From Strigops habroptila (lineage: Eukaryota > Chordata > Aves > Psittaciformes > Psittacidae): a DNA stretch of 64,000 nt. The notes below the pieces were generated by a model. That model was not told where the DNA came from. It saw only the letters and a program-made list of their open reading frames with translations, and searched no databases. Both the position numbers and the translations under genes were made by a program. This document shows, piece after piece, positions 32,701-44,700 of this stretch. The stretch lies in NCBI RefSeq assembly GCF_004027225.2, contig NC_044291.2, positions 11,702,707-11,766,706 on the forward strand. The letters are read 5' to 3'. The first letter of the stretch is position 1; each line of letters starts with the position of its first letter.

Positions 32701-35700
32701 GGTGACCCCGGCTGCGGTTTGAGGTGTCAGGAGGAACCCACAGATATGGGGCCCATCATAGAGCGGGGAGAGAGCGTGGGCTGGGGGAAAGGCCCTGCAC
32801 CGCGGCCCTCGTGAAGCACCTGTATGGGGAAAAACCATAAAACCAGGAAAACAAACACAAACTGCGGTGGGTGCTGTGGTGTTTCAGGGGGACCGCACCG
32901 GGCCGGGGGCACCCTGTTCACCCACCTGCCAGGGTTGGGGAGCAGCAGTAGCAGCAGCAGCAGCATCACCCTGCAGGGCTGTAATGGTGACCACAGCATT
33001 TCTTGTCTCTCCTGGGGCAGAACACATGTGTGGCTTTGGTTCCCCCCCAGCAGCACCGCCTTTTCCTTCTGTTTCCTTAAGGGTTATTTTGGTTTGGTTC
33101 TGGTTTGGTTTGGGGTTTTCTTTTAGTTTTGGAGTCTATGTCAGAGCATTGCCCCTCTCGCTGGGTCTGGCACTTGACCTCTGCCACATCCCCTTGCTCT
33201 GTGCCTGCTGCTGAGATGTGCAGAGCCAGGATGGGCATAAACACCCCCCAACAACCCCAACAAGCCCTGGGGAGCCCCGGGGGGTGTGTGGCTCTCGGTG
33301 GCACTGGCAGCGGGTGCTGTGTCCCAGCCTGCGGGACGCTGTGTCTCCGGGCAGGTTCTTTCCGCCTCGCTGGCCCTCAGAGCTGGGGAGCTCCTCCTCG
33401 CTCCCAGCATTGTTTGTGGATCCCATATTGTTCTCCCTGCTCCAGCTCGCCGTCAGCTGGGGACGCTGCGATCTCACTGTGCTCCAAGGGAGGGTGAGGA
33501 GGTGCAATACGATTCTATATTTGTTTTAAATCTTCCAGTGTTTCAAATCATCCGGGTCTTTCCGTGCTGGGGGCTGGAAGCTGAGGTGGGGATGCTCCTG
33601 CGCTCTCTCTCTTCCCATGTGTCCAGGCCAGGGTGGCCTGGCTGGGGGTACCAGTGACGCAGGCTGCGGTGGGAGGAAGGAGATCCGGGTGGCTCTGATG
33701 CAGCCGCATAATCTCCGCTGCCTCTGAATTAAGGGGTTGAGGTGGGATAAGCCGGCTTGGGAGTGCTGCCACAGAGGGACCCCTCGAGGGGCTGCTCAGA
33801 GCTGGCATGGCACAGGGGGAGCAGAGTTTCCCCTTCCCCACCATTCCTACCCCATCAGCTGGGTCTGTCGGCACGAGCGGGGTTGGGATTTTCAGCTCAA
33901 GTGAAGGTGGGGATGGTTTCTTTGCGCTGTTTCCAGTCATATTGTTGTACTGCCTGGAAATGCCGACAGCAGCATCCCGTTGCTGGGAGGTTGGGATTGT
34001 GCAGCATGTGGCAGTGGGGAGCTCTGAGCTGGTTTCTCCTGGGATGGCTGGTGCACCTGGAGGAGCATCTCTGGGATGCTGGGCAGGGAAACAAGTCTCT
34101 GTCCTGTCCCCACAGCCTTCCCCCTGTGCATGGCAGGGCAGAGGAAATGTTGGCTGTTTCTTCCCATTTTATCATTCTCTTTCCTGGGTGGATGGGACAG
34201 AGTTGGGCTTTCTCTGCAAGGTGGGGGTGGAGGGACAGCTCCCACACTGGTGTGCTGGTGGAGCTGGTGTGGAGAGAGCTGGGGAAGAAGGTCCTGGACC
34301 GCCATACCCACATCCTCCTGCCTCTGTGGCTTCAGCAAAGCTTCTTCGAACGGGGGCTGGCATCTCTTCCTCCCCACTTTCTGCAGCCCACACGCCCCTG
34401 CAATAGATGCCATCTCCTGGGACACAGCAGCACATGGCACAGGGACATCCTCGTCGTGCCTGGTCCAAGCTGCAGGAAGGGCAGCAGCTGCTTTGGAGGC
34501 AGTGCAGTGATGGGGCAGTTTTGGCTGGCGCTCCTTAGTTGTGGTTTTTCCCCATGTGTCTCCATCCAGCACACCCGGCTTTGGGCACTGCCTCGCCTCC
34601 TTTTCTGGCTGCATATCCTGGAGCATTAGTGGCAGTTCTCACCCCTTCCCAAGGAATTTCATTGCCAAATCTCATCTAGTAGTATTATTATAAAAAAAAA
34701 AATCCAAATGGGCTGATGGGCAAGAACCTCTTTTGTTAATTGCCCTGAAAACCTTGGCCCAGCTGCCACAGCCAGCACTTGACATCAGAAACACCAGAGA
34801 AGCTGCTCAGCAGAAAACGAGTGGTCCTTTCCAGTCCAAGTGACCCATTTGGCCACATGTGAACCTCCAGCTCCTCGCTGCCTTTCCTCCTGGTGCTGCT
34901 CCTCAGGGATGCAGGTGGGAGCACAGATGCTGGTGCTGATACTGGCTGCCCCAGCCCTGTGGTGGTGCAGGGTCCAGAGCTGGGCATAGCAAGGTGAGAG
35001 CCATCCACTATGGGATCCTCACAGCTCTGCCTGTGGTGGATTGTCGATCTCTTGCTGTCTAATGTGCTTTGCAGTCACTGGGAGCTATGGCAGGGTCAGG
35101 GTGCAGTGGGCTGTCCCCAGGGACCATCACTGTGAACACTGGAGCTGGGGCAGCTCCAAGCCCTTCTTGGAGCATCATGATGGTGCCCAGATAGAAATGG
35201 ATGGAAAGAGGCTCCCGATCTCCATGATTCCAATTCCCAATACGGACAGCATCAAGGAAGAAGAGTCTATGGAAAAGACACTGAAAATTCCTCTTCTGCT
35301 TTCACTGCAGCTTGCTGGGGACCCACAAACCCGTGTGCACCCCAGTTGTGCCCTGTGGGTGCTGGTGTGGGGAGAACTGGAACTCAGGGTGGGGACACGG
35401 TGGTCCCAGAACCTGGGAGGTGCTGGAGTTACTGGTGCAGGGTCAGGCCTTTCGCATCGGCCATCTCCCTTGCAGTTTCAGGTGTGGATTTGGGGTGTGC
35501 AGTTGATCCCGAGGGAGCAGGATCCTTGCCTAACCCCACAGCTGGGCTGCACTGCCTGGCGGGGGGTCCCTGGGGCTGCCCCCTTTCCCCAGGGACCCCT
35601 CTGTTCCCAGGGGCACCTGAGTCCTTCCCGCAGTGCAAAGGGGAAGATGAGTCTGGGACGTTTGCCTGAAACGGCTCTTCTGGGCCATGGGGGTATTAAG

Positions 35701-38700
35701 GATTAAATCGGCTTAGCTTTGCCGGGGGGGACACTGGGGACAGGAGGGGTGACAGCGTGATGGGGACAGGGAGGTGGATAGTGCTGGGGACTAGAGGGGT
35801 GATGAGAGTGTTGGGAATAGGAGAGGTGATGGGTACTAGGGATAAGAGGGGTGACAGTGCGGCAGCGGTGATGGGGATGTGTGATGGATGGTGTGCTGGG
35901 ACAGGAGAGAGATGGGGACACTGGGGACAGGAGGGGTAATAGCATAGTGGGGGCACTGGGAACAGGAAGTTTGATGCGGGGTGCTGGGGGCAAGAGGGGT
36001 GATGGGGGTGCCAGGGACAGGAGCGGTGACAGGGTGGCTTCTCTTCAGGCGCAAGGCACTGGGGACAGGAGCTGCCATCAGTCCCATGCCTGTGTTAATC
36101 CCATAAACACAACGCCCCAGTGCTTCATCCCCATGGGGGGCTCCAGGTCTGATTCCCAATGTGTGCAGCAGGTCCCCCAGGCTGGCTGCCCCCCAATACT
36201 CCCCCAAGCCTCAGGGCACGGCCCCAGTGCTGCTGCTGCCACATCTCCCTCCTGTGTCTGGGCTTTGCTGACTGCTGCTGCTGTGGGTGAGCAGAGCAGC
36301 AAGTGGCAGCCTCAGGCCTATAATTAGTGCTCCATGAGCTAACGAGAATTGCAATGGGAAGAAACTGGCCGTGAAGTGCCTGGAGTGCGCTTTGAATTGG
36401 AGGAAGGAAACGCAGCCCGGGCAGGGCCCGGTCCCAGCCTCTTCCCATCCTGGAGCATTGGAGCCCCGTGGGCTGCCTGCCCAAACCAGTGCACCCAGGG
36501 GGTGTTGCTGGGGTCTGTTCTGCATGGATGGAGGGTGGCAAAGCTTTGCAGGAGGTTTCCTCTTTCGTAGAGGGACCTGCTCAAGTGTGTCCAGAGGAGG
36601 CCATGAGGATGCTGTGAGGGTTGGAGCAGCTCTTCTCTGGAGACAGGCTGAGAGAGCTGGGCTGGTTCAGCCTGGAGAACAGAAGGCTTCTTAAGGGGAG
36701 ACCATAGAGCAGTTCCAATGCCTAAAGAGGCTACAGGAAACCTGGAGAGGGGCTTTGGACAAGGGCCTGTAGGGACAGGCCAAGGGGAATGGCTTTAACC
36801 TGCCAGAGGGGAGATTGAGATGAGCTCTTAGGCAGAAGTTCTTCCATGTGAGGGTGCTGAGGTGCTGGCACAGGCTGCCCAGAGAAGCTGTGGCTGCCCC
36901 ATCCCTGGCAGTGTTCAAGGCCAGGTTGGACACAGGGGCTTGGAGCAACCTGCTCTAGTGGAAGGTGTCCCTGCCCGTGGCAGGGGGTTGGAACTGGGTG
37001 AGCTTTAAGGTCCCTTCCAACACAAACCATTCTGTGATTCTATGACCCATCACTTCTGGTGGGTGACAAGAGGTGACATGTCAGCTTGTGTGCTGGCAGG
37101 GACCCTGCTCGTTGCAGCACTGGGGTCCCCTGGGTTCTGGGCCCCTGTTCCTTTCCTACAGAAAGGAGACAGCGATAGAGGTGGGGACGGCGCCACTCCT
37201 GCTGTGCACCCAGAGCGCCCATGGGTGCTGGCTGGGCTTGGCTGGGGTCTGCAGAGGAGTACTCTGGGGATCCTGTGGCTCTCACATGCAGGAGGAACAG
37301 CTCTGCCTTTGGGAGCTCATCATCTCGCATCTGTTGGGGATTATTTCCCAGCCACCCACTAAGCCGGGTGGCCCCAGTGAGCCACAGTGATGTGACCCAT
37401 CCTGCAGTATAATTCTTGGCTTCCTGGCTGGTAAGGAGAGCGTTTCCCTGAGCTGGCTGCCTCCTGCAGCAGGGATAAAGCCCAACAGAAATCTGGGTCT
37501 GGCTGTTTGGCACCATCTGCAGCCCTTTCCCACCGCCCCGGGAAGCGGCTGTACCTCCCTCAGGCCTCTGTTTCCTGGGCTCTCTGCCCATGTCCCTCAG
37601 GTCTGTTGCTGGTGTCTGAGTCAGCGCAGGCAGCCCCGGGTGCACTGATGCAGCCCCGGCTCTTCAGCCTGCCTCTGCCCTGCATATGTGCCAGGACATG
37701 GGCTGCCTGCCAGGGGGTCCCCAAGCTGCTGGAAAGCCATGAAGATCAGTCCGTATAGCCCCTGGCACCTCCTGATGGTGTCTGTGTCCCCAAACCCCCA
37801 TTTCAGGCTGATGGGCCGATGGGAGCACCAAGGCTGTGGGGTGGATGATGGGGGCAGGATGGGGACCCTCAACCCCATATGGAGCTCCCTGTGCCGCTGC
37901 TGCCACCTCTGAGCTGCCTGAGAGTGTTCGATCAGCAAAACCCTATCGGTGCATCTTCACCAAGGGCTGCAGAATGTCTGTGGCAGCGTGGGACGCAGCA
38001 AGGAGTGGGAGGGCTCTGGCTTTGCCAAAGAGCATCTGGCCCCGCGGGCGCAGCGGTGCCTCGTGGGAGCTGCTGCTCTGGAGGTGCGTTTCCAGCCAGG
38101 CAGTGGGAGCGTGGTTGGACACCATGGCCGAGCTGTGCCAGTGCAGCCGCACTGGCCCTTGGCCTGGCAGCGCCTTGGGGGCTTGGCTGGAGGTGGGCAG
38201 CTGTGGGTCTGCAGGGACAGCTCGCTGGTGGTTGTGGCTCACCAGGCAGCAGATGGGGCTCTGTGGGTGCTGCCCTGCCTGTTGGTCAGTGCTGGTAGGG
38301 AGACATGGACCCTTGAGGCTGCTCGTGGCTTCAGATGGGTCCATGCTCAGAGCAGAGCTGCAAAACTCCCTGCACCACAGGGCATGTGTGGCGTGACGGT
38401 GGTGCCAGCGCTGCCCATCCCCTGCCTGCTGGCACCACACTGCGCTGCCCATTGCGGTGTCTCAGAGCACTGCAGGGGTGCTGGAGGGGTCCCCATTGCC
38501 AGCGGAGCCATGGTGCTGTGCACCCAGCATCGCACGCTGCTCTCCTGCCTGCGGCGCTGCTTTGAACCGTGGCCTGAGCACGGTGTTTTGCCCATCACAC
38601 AGTGCCAAACTTCAGAGCCAGTGACAGGAGAACTAAAAACCCCAGCCCCTGCCCCATGAGTTCTGGGCACAGGCACGGCCCTTTGGTATTTGCTTGAGCA

Positions 38701-41700
38701 AAACCTGATTAGCAAGACCTGAGTAACAAAACTGGGTGATTTGACCTGCAAAGAACAGTGAGGTGCTTTTGGCATGGGGTGGCTTTGGGGACAGTCTGGG
38801 ATCCCTGGTACCGGTGGATGCACATCCAGCAGAGCTGGGGCTGGCAGTGCGGAGTCAGTGGCAGGTTTGGGGGGCAGCACCAGGGAAATGACAAAGAGCA
38901 TCTGGAATCTCTTTTTATTTATTTTTTATTATTATTTCTTCTTCTCTTCCTGAATATCTGAAGCAAAGAACTTGTGGCTGGAGCAGCCCTGGCACTGCAG
39001 GATGGGGAGGCAGCATGTCACCCCAGGCAGCCTGGAGCTGCCCTGAGCAGCTCAAGGGGGCAGTGAGCCAGGGCCAGAGCCGGCAGTGCCTGGGAATGGC
39101 TGGGATGGGGACCAGAGTGTCTCACCGGCTTGGTGCCCTCCTCACCTGCCACAGGCAAGGGAGCTGCATCCTGGCCCTGCCTGGTCCCTGATGGCGGCTG
39201 GGGCTGTGGTTTGCCAGAGCTGTTTCCATCCATCCGGGTGGCATCTCCCCATCCTGCAGCCCCCATCCTCGCCTGGTGTGCCAGGTGGGTCCCAGGCAGG
39301 ACCAGCTGAGGGGTTTGAGGGGTTTGAGGATCAATGACACAAAATACGGCTACCTCAGCCTGGCAGGGGGAGGCTGCCTCGTGCTTCTCGGGAGTGCAGC
39401 AGCAAATTGAGGTTCTGGGGCTGCTTGTAGAGGGGCTCTGTAATAATGCCAGAGGTCAGGGAGGTGAAGTGTTTGGGGTTGCCAAGGGTCGGGTGTTCTC
39501 CCACCTCTGGGGTAGCCTGGCTCAGCCTCTCCTGTCCCTCCATTTCCCCCTTGGCATTGAACGTGGAGGGGGACCAGGCTCTGGGAGCCCACTGCGATGG
39601 CCTCAGGCTGCAGCAAGTAGCTGCCCTTGGCATGGCTCCCGTCTCCTCTGCCATGCAGCCCCGATGCTCCCACAGGACCTCATCCACTCTACACTTGCCC
39701 CATCTCCTCCCGGCACTGGGGGCACACCATAGCCAGCAGCCCTGCCTGCAGCAGTGGCACTGACCTGGGTGACTGCCCATGGTGGCACTTCTATCACTCC
39801 TGGGTAGGGACACTGCTGACAGGACCATCCCCTTGGTGGGAGCAGGGTACAGCCAGACAGGGGGGATGCTGCCGTGGGGTCTGTGTGGAGATACCCATGT
39901 ACCCCTGCCTGTGGTGCAGGGCTGCTGGCGCTGTCCCTTGGCTGTGACACAAGCCACACTGGGGACGTCTCTGCTGTCGCTCTTTATCAGCTGGATAAAG
40001 CCCAGCTGAACCGGAAAAGCTGGAAGCTGGTACGTGAGTCCCAGTGGCCTCAGGGACGGGAAGCGCAATGGCACGTGGCCTTTGCTTGGACAAACCTGCC
40101 CAAGCACAAAGCAAACAAGTGCTTTGCACTGCCAAATGCTCTCCTGAGGGCCGGCGTGCGCCGCTGCTACGGGGGGGGGGCATGCCTTGTCCCTCTGTCC
40201 CCAGGAGCGCTGTGACGTGGCTGCGTCCCCTGCTCCCCATGTGCCGGGGTTGGAGTGTGTGGGAGCTGCCTCCGTGCAGGAGGGGTCTCCATCCTCTGCT
40301 GCACTGACGGGGCAGGAGCACGGCAGTGATGTGACGTGAGTGGTGGCAGCAGTGCGGGGCTCCCATGGGGCTGCTGGCGTTGGCAGAGCCGTGCTGGGAC
40401 CGTAGTGCCATGGCTGTGCCCATGGTGCATGTGGGCAGCAGGAGCAGTGCCAGGGTTGGGGCGCCCCTGGGTGACCGGCAGCATCCAGACCCACTTTTGC
40501 TGTGGCTCCTCCAGGCTGTGTCCTTGGGCATGTGCGGAGCTGGGGCATGTGGGTGTCTCTGCCCCTTGTTCCTGCCTGATGCTGGGCAGGAGCCCCTGCC
40601 CCAGGGAGGCTGCGGGCAGAGGGAAGCAAGACCTCGGGGGCTGGGGTGTGGTGTGGGGCAGCACATCCATCTGCCCATCTGCCTGCCCTGCCTGCCCCTC
40701 TGACTGCCCCTCTGCCTGCCTGCCCTGCCTGCCCCTCTGACTGCCCCTCTGCCTGCCTGCCCTGCCTGCCCCTCTGACTGCCCCTCTGCCTGCCTGCCCT
40801 GCCTGCCCCTGTGCCTGCCTGCCCTCCTGCCCTGCCTGAGGCTGTCTCCAGCCATTCAGAGCCAGGAGCGATTTGCAGAGCTGTGAGCGCCCCAGCCAGT
40901 GCCAGCTCACAGCAGAGGCGGTGGGAGGGCAGGCCGGGGGCAGGCAGGGGTCTGGCAGGGTGCAGGCAGGTCCCACAGCAGGTTTCACATTACCTGGCTG
41001 GAGGAGCAATGATCTTGGTGTGGAGCTGGCGCTCGCTGCACCACTGCAGGGCCCAGGCTGCTGCCCCTGCCAGGGACTGGCTGTGCCCTCGGCCATAGTC
41101 AGCCCTCGACTGCAGCCCTGTGCCAGCACATGGAGGCTCAGATGGGAACAGAGACCTGCACCCCTGCTCCCTGGGCACCTTAACACCCCCCACTGCCTGT
41201 GGTGGCCCCGTGCCCCAGCTCAGTGGCCAAACCACCCCAGGGGCTATGTCCTGGTGCCCATCGGGCTCTGCCAGCTCATGCTGCTGGCACCGGGTACATC
41301 CTCCGGGCGTTGGCGCTGCACCGCGTAAGCGGCAGCACTGATAGAATCATAGAATCATAGAATAATTAGGGTTGGAAAGGACCTTAAGATCATCTAGTTC
41401 CAACCCCCCTGCCATGGGCAGGGACACCTCACACTAAACCGGGTCACCCAAGACTCCATCCAGCCTGGCCTTGAAAACTGCCAGGGATGGAGCATTCACA
41501 ACTTCTTTGGGCAACCCACTCCAGTGCCTCACCACCCTCACAGGAAAGAACTTCCTTATAGCTAACCCAAACTTCCCCTGTTTAAGTTTGAACCCATGAA
41601 TAACTTTATCTCCCCATCGGCGGCAGTGACACAGGAGGGGCAGGCCCGGCCTTCCAGGGTATATTCCCCAGCTGGTTTGTCTTTTCTCCTCACTGGTGAG

Positions 41701-44700
41701 CTCTGACAGGGGTGTTGAACTGCTTTGCCCGGGCTGTGCCCACAGCAGCTCCATGCCCTGCCTGGCCGTGGCCAGCCCCTCTCCCAGAGGGGGTCCTTGG
41801 TGCCAGGAGGTTGTGCTGAGCTCCCCCCCCCCGATAACCTGACTGGGGTGTGTGTGCCACGTTGGAGCCCGCACACACGCATTTCCTCCTGTGCCAGGGC
41901 TGTTCCTGCTCGCCAGCTCCTGCTCACTTGCTGTTTGTGTTCCGTGTCTCACCCACCCACTGACCTTGGGCTCAGCTCCTGCCTCCGTCCTGCCTGCAGG
42001 CACCCACCCTGCCTGCTGTGCTGGGGGCTTGTCCCAGCACAGAGCCCAGGTTAATAGGTCGCCTCTAGTGGCGCTGGCCTTAGTTTGCTGGAGGTTTGCA
42101 TCCACAGCAGTGGGACGGATCATCCCCCTCCTCCAGACCCCCCAGCACATCTGGGCAGCAGTGTCCTGGCTGAGCCATGGCCAGTGCTGCCTTCAGACTC
42201 CAGTTACTGCATGTTCCTCTCGTTTCGCCTTACAGCTGGGTTGCACTGTCCTGCAGGTGGGTCTGTGTTGCCCTACTGTGTCTGTGTCCCTGTCCCCTGT
42301 CCACCCATGGCCAAGTTCTCCCTCCTGCCCCACAGCAGCAATGCTGGGCTGCACTGGTGCCAAGCAGGGGACATGGGGAAATGGGGGTATCCCAAATTCT
42401 CTCAGACTCAACAGTAGCCCTACAGGAGCAGAGGCAAGATGGGGAGGCTGCCGCCTGCAAAGTGGCCCTGGCACAGTATGTGCTGGTGTTTGGGCATGTA
42501 GCGACAGGACATGGGGAATGCCACAGGGGAGATTGAGATGAGCTCTGAGGCAGAAGCTCTTCCCTGTGAGGGTGCTGAGGCGCTGGCACAGGGTGCCCAG
42601 AGAAGCTGTGGCTGCCCCGTCCCTGGCAGTGTTCAAGGCCAGGTTGGACACAGGGGCTTGGAGCAACCTGCTCTAGTGGAAGGTGTCCCTGCCTGTGGCA
42701 GGGGATTGGAACTGGATGAGTTTTAAGGTCCCTTCCAACACAAACCATTCCATGATTCTACAGGTGGGCAGCGTGGCCATGGCACAGGGTGGAAATGGGA
42801 CCCATGTGCTGTGCCACCACCTTGGGATGGGTGTGTGCGAACAGGGACCCATGGCCAGGATGCTGTGCCAGGGCTAGGGAAGCCAAGGGGTGGCGGGGAG
42901 GGTCAGGTACATGCTGGAACAGGAGCAGGACCCCACCATGTGCCTGCTGGAGCGCTGGCAGGGTGGCACCAGCCTCCTGGGCATGTGTGGGGCAGGAGGG
43001 CCAGTGAAGTTGGGGGGTGGCAGTGGTTGGGGTTGGCGATGCCCCTGTGACAGTGCTTGTCGTGAGCACACAGCATGGCCAGAGAGTTTTGGCGTGGGCT
43101 CAGAGAGTGGCAAAACCACTGTGAGACCACCCCCCCGCAGGGTGCCCACACTGCAGTAGCTGCTCACCAACCACCAGCTGATTACACACGGGGAGCTCTA
43201 TCAGCTCCGTGCTGCCTGTCTCACTGCTAATGCCAGGCTGTGACAGCTGGGCAAGCACAGCTCGTTCCTCAGAGATAACAACCTTGCTGTGTGCCAGGCT
43301 GGCTTTATTTAAGCGTTGCTGGGCTCTGGTCGGGGCTGCCCTGCCTGGGTCCTGCAGGGTACTCCAGTGCCAGGGGTCCCATACCGGGGTGGCTTCACCA
43401 CAGCAGGGAACAGCTTTTGGCAGCACCTGCTTTGGGGGGACATGTTTCCACAAGCCCATGTCACAGGTAGGGGGGCTCCACTGTCCCACCCAGTGCCCCA
43501 CAGGAATGTGGCATGTCCCCACACTGGGCCTGCACAGGGCAGAACCTCCTCCTGCCCCGAGCGTGTTTTGTGATGGTTGAACAAAGCGGCCTTGAGCGCA
43601 AGCCTGGGGCAGGTGCTCTGGTCGAGTCCAATTGCTGTGTCTGAACACCTGATTCTTTTCCCATTCTGCTCTAGTTCTCCCCCAGCTGCCAGGCTGAGCC
43701 CAGCTCCATCCCTGGGAGACAAACCCAGCCCCAGGGAATCCTCTCCAGGCTGCTGAACCTGTTGTGGGCTCAGCCAGCCCCGAGTGCAGCTGATGGGAAA
43801 ACCCTGCCCGCAGAAGAACCACTGCAGCAAAGGCAGCCCTGCTCCTTGCCACTGCCATTCACACTGGCACTGAATGAAGTGTCCCATGGGGTGGAGTGGG
43901 GAGGGGTCTGGGTGCAGCCTGGGGTCATTGGTAGTGGTTGCACCCTACAGTGAGCAGTTTAATGGTGAAATAGCGCTGTGCAAAGGAGGATTTCTTGTGG
44001 GTGGCATCTCATGTGTTGCTTTGGGGTGGCATCCTGCTCGGTACCTACACCCTTGCTGGGGAAGTAGAGCTGTTTCAGTGGTCATAGAATCATAGAATCC
44101 CAGACTGGTTTGTGTTGGAAGGGGCCTTAAAGCTCATCCAGTTCCAACACCCTGTCACACGAAGGGACACCTTCTGCTAGAACTAGGTTGCTCCAAGCCC
44201 CTGTGTCCAACCTGGCCTTGAACACTGCCAGGGATGGGGCAGCCACAGCTTCTCTGGACAACCTGTGCCAGCACCTCAGCACCCTCACAGGGAAGAACTT
44301 CTCCCTAATGTGTAGTCCTGGTGGCTCCATCCCATGCTGGCACACTCCACCGTGCCATGCCTGGTGTGCTGCTTGTGTGCTGTGGGGACACATTTGCTTG
44401 GGGAGTCCCCAGTGTTGACATGCCCCTTCTCACGAGCTGCTCGGTATGGTGCTGCACCAGAGCTGCCCCGGGGCTTCCCCCTGGGCACAGGGACAGGCAG
44501 ACGGTGTCTGTGTGGGCAGGTGAGGGCTGACGGTGCAGGTGCCAGGAGCGTGGGATGGGGCTGGAGCCGTGACTCATCTCCAGGTCTGGCCCCGCTCCCG
44601 GTGGGGGCCCTGGTGCACTCCTGCCTGTGGGAAAGCTGTGGGCATAGCCACCCCTGGAGGAGAGCAGCAGGGCGGGGAGCTGTGCCTCCATCGAGCCGTG

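Noticed and set aside
39355-40629. 424-codon minus-strand frame in NPDC1 intron 1
   Set aside because: Runs through minisatellite-like and GC-rich intron sequence. Composition is Pro/Gly/Ala/His-rich with no recognisable motif, antisense to a well-supported intron.
40665-40835. CRISPR-like array
   Set aside because: The 37-bp units are contiguous with no unique spacers, and the DNA is vertebrate; it is a minisatellite.
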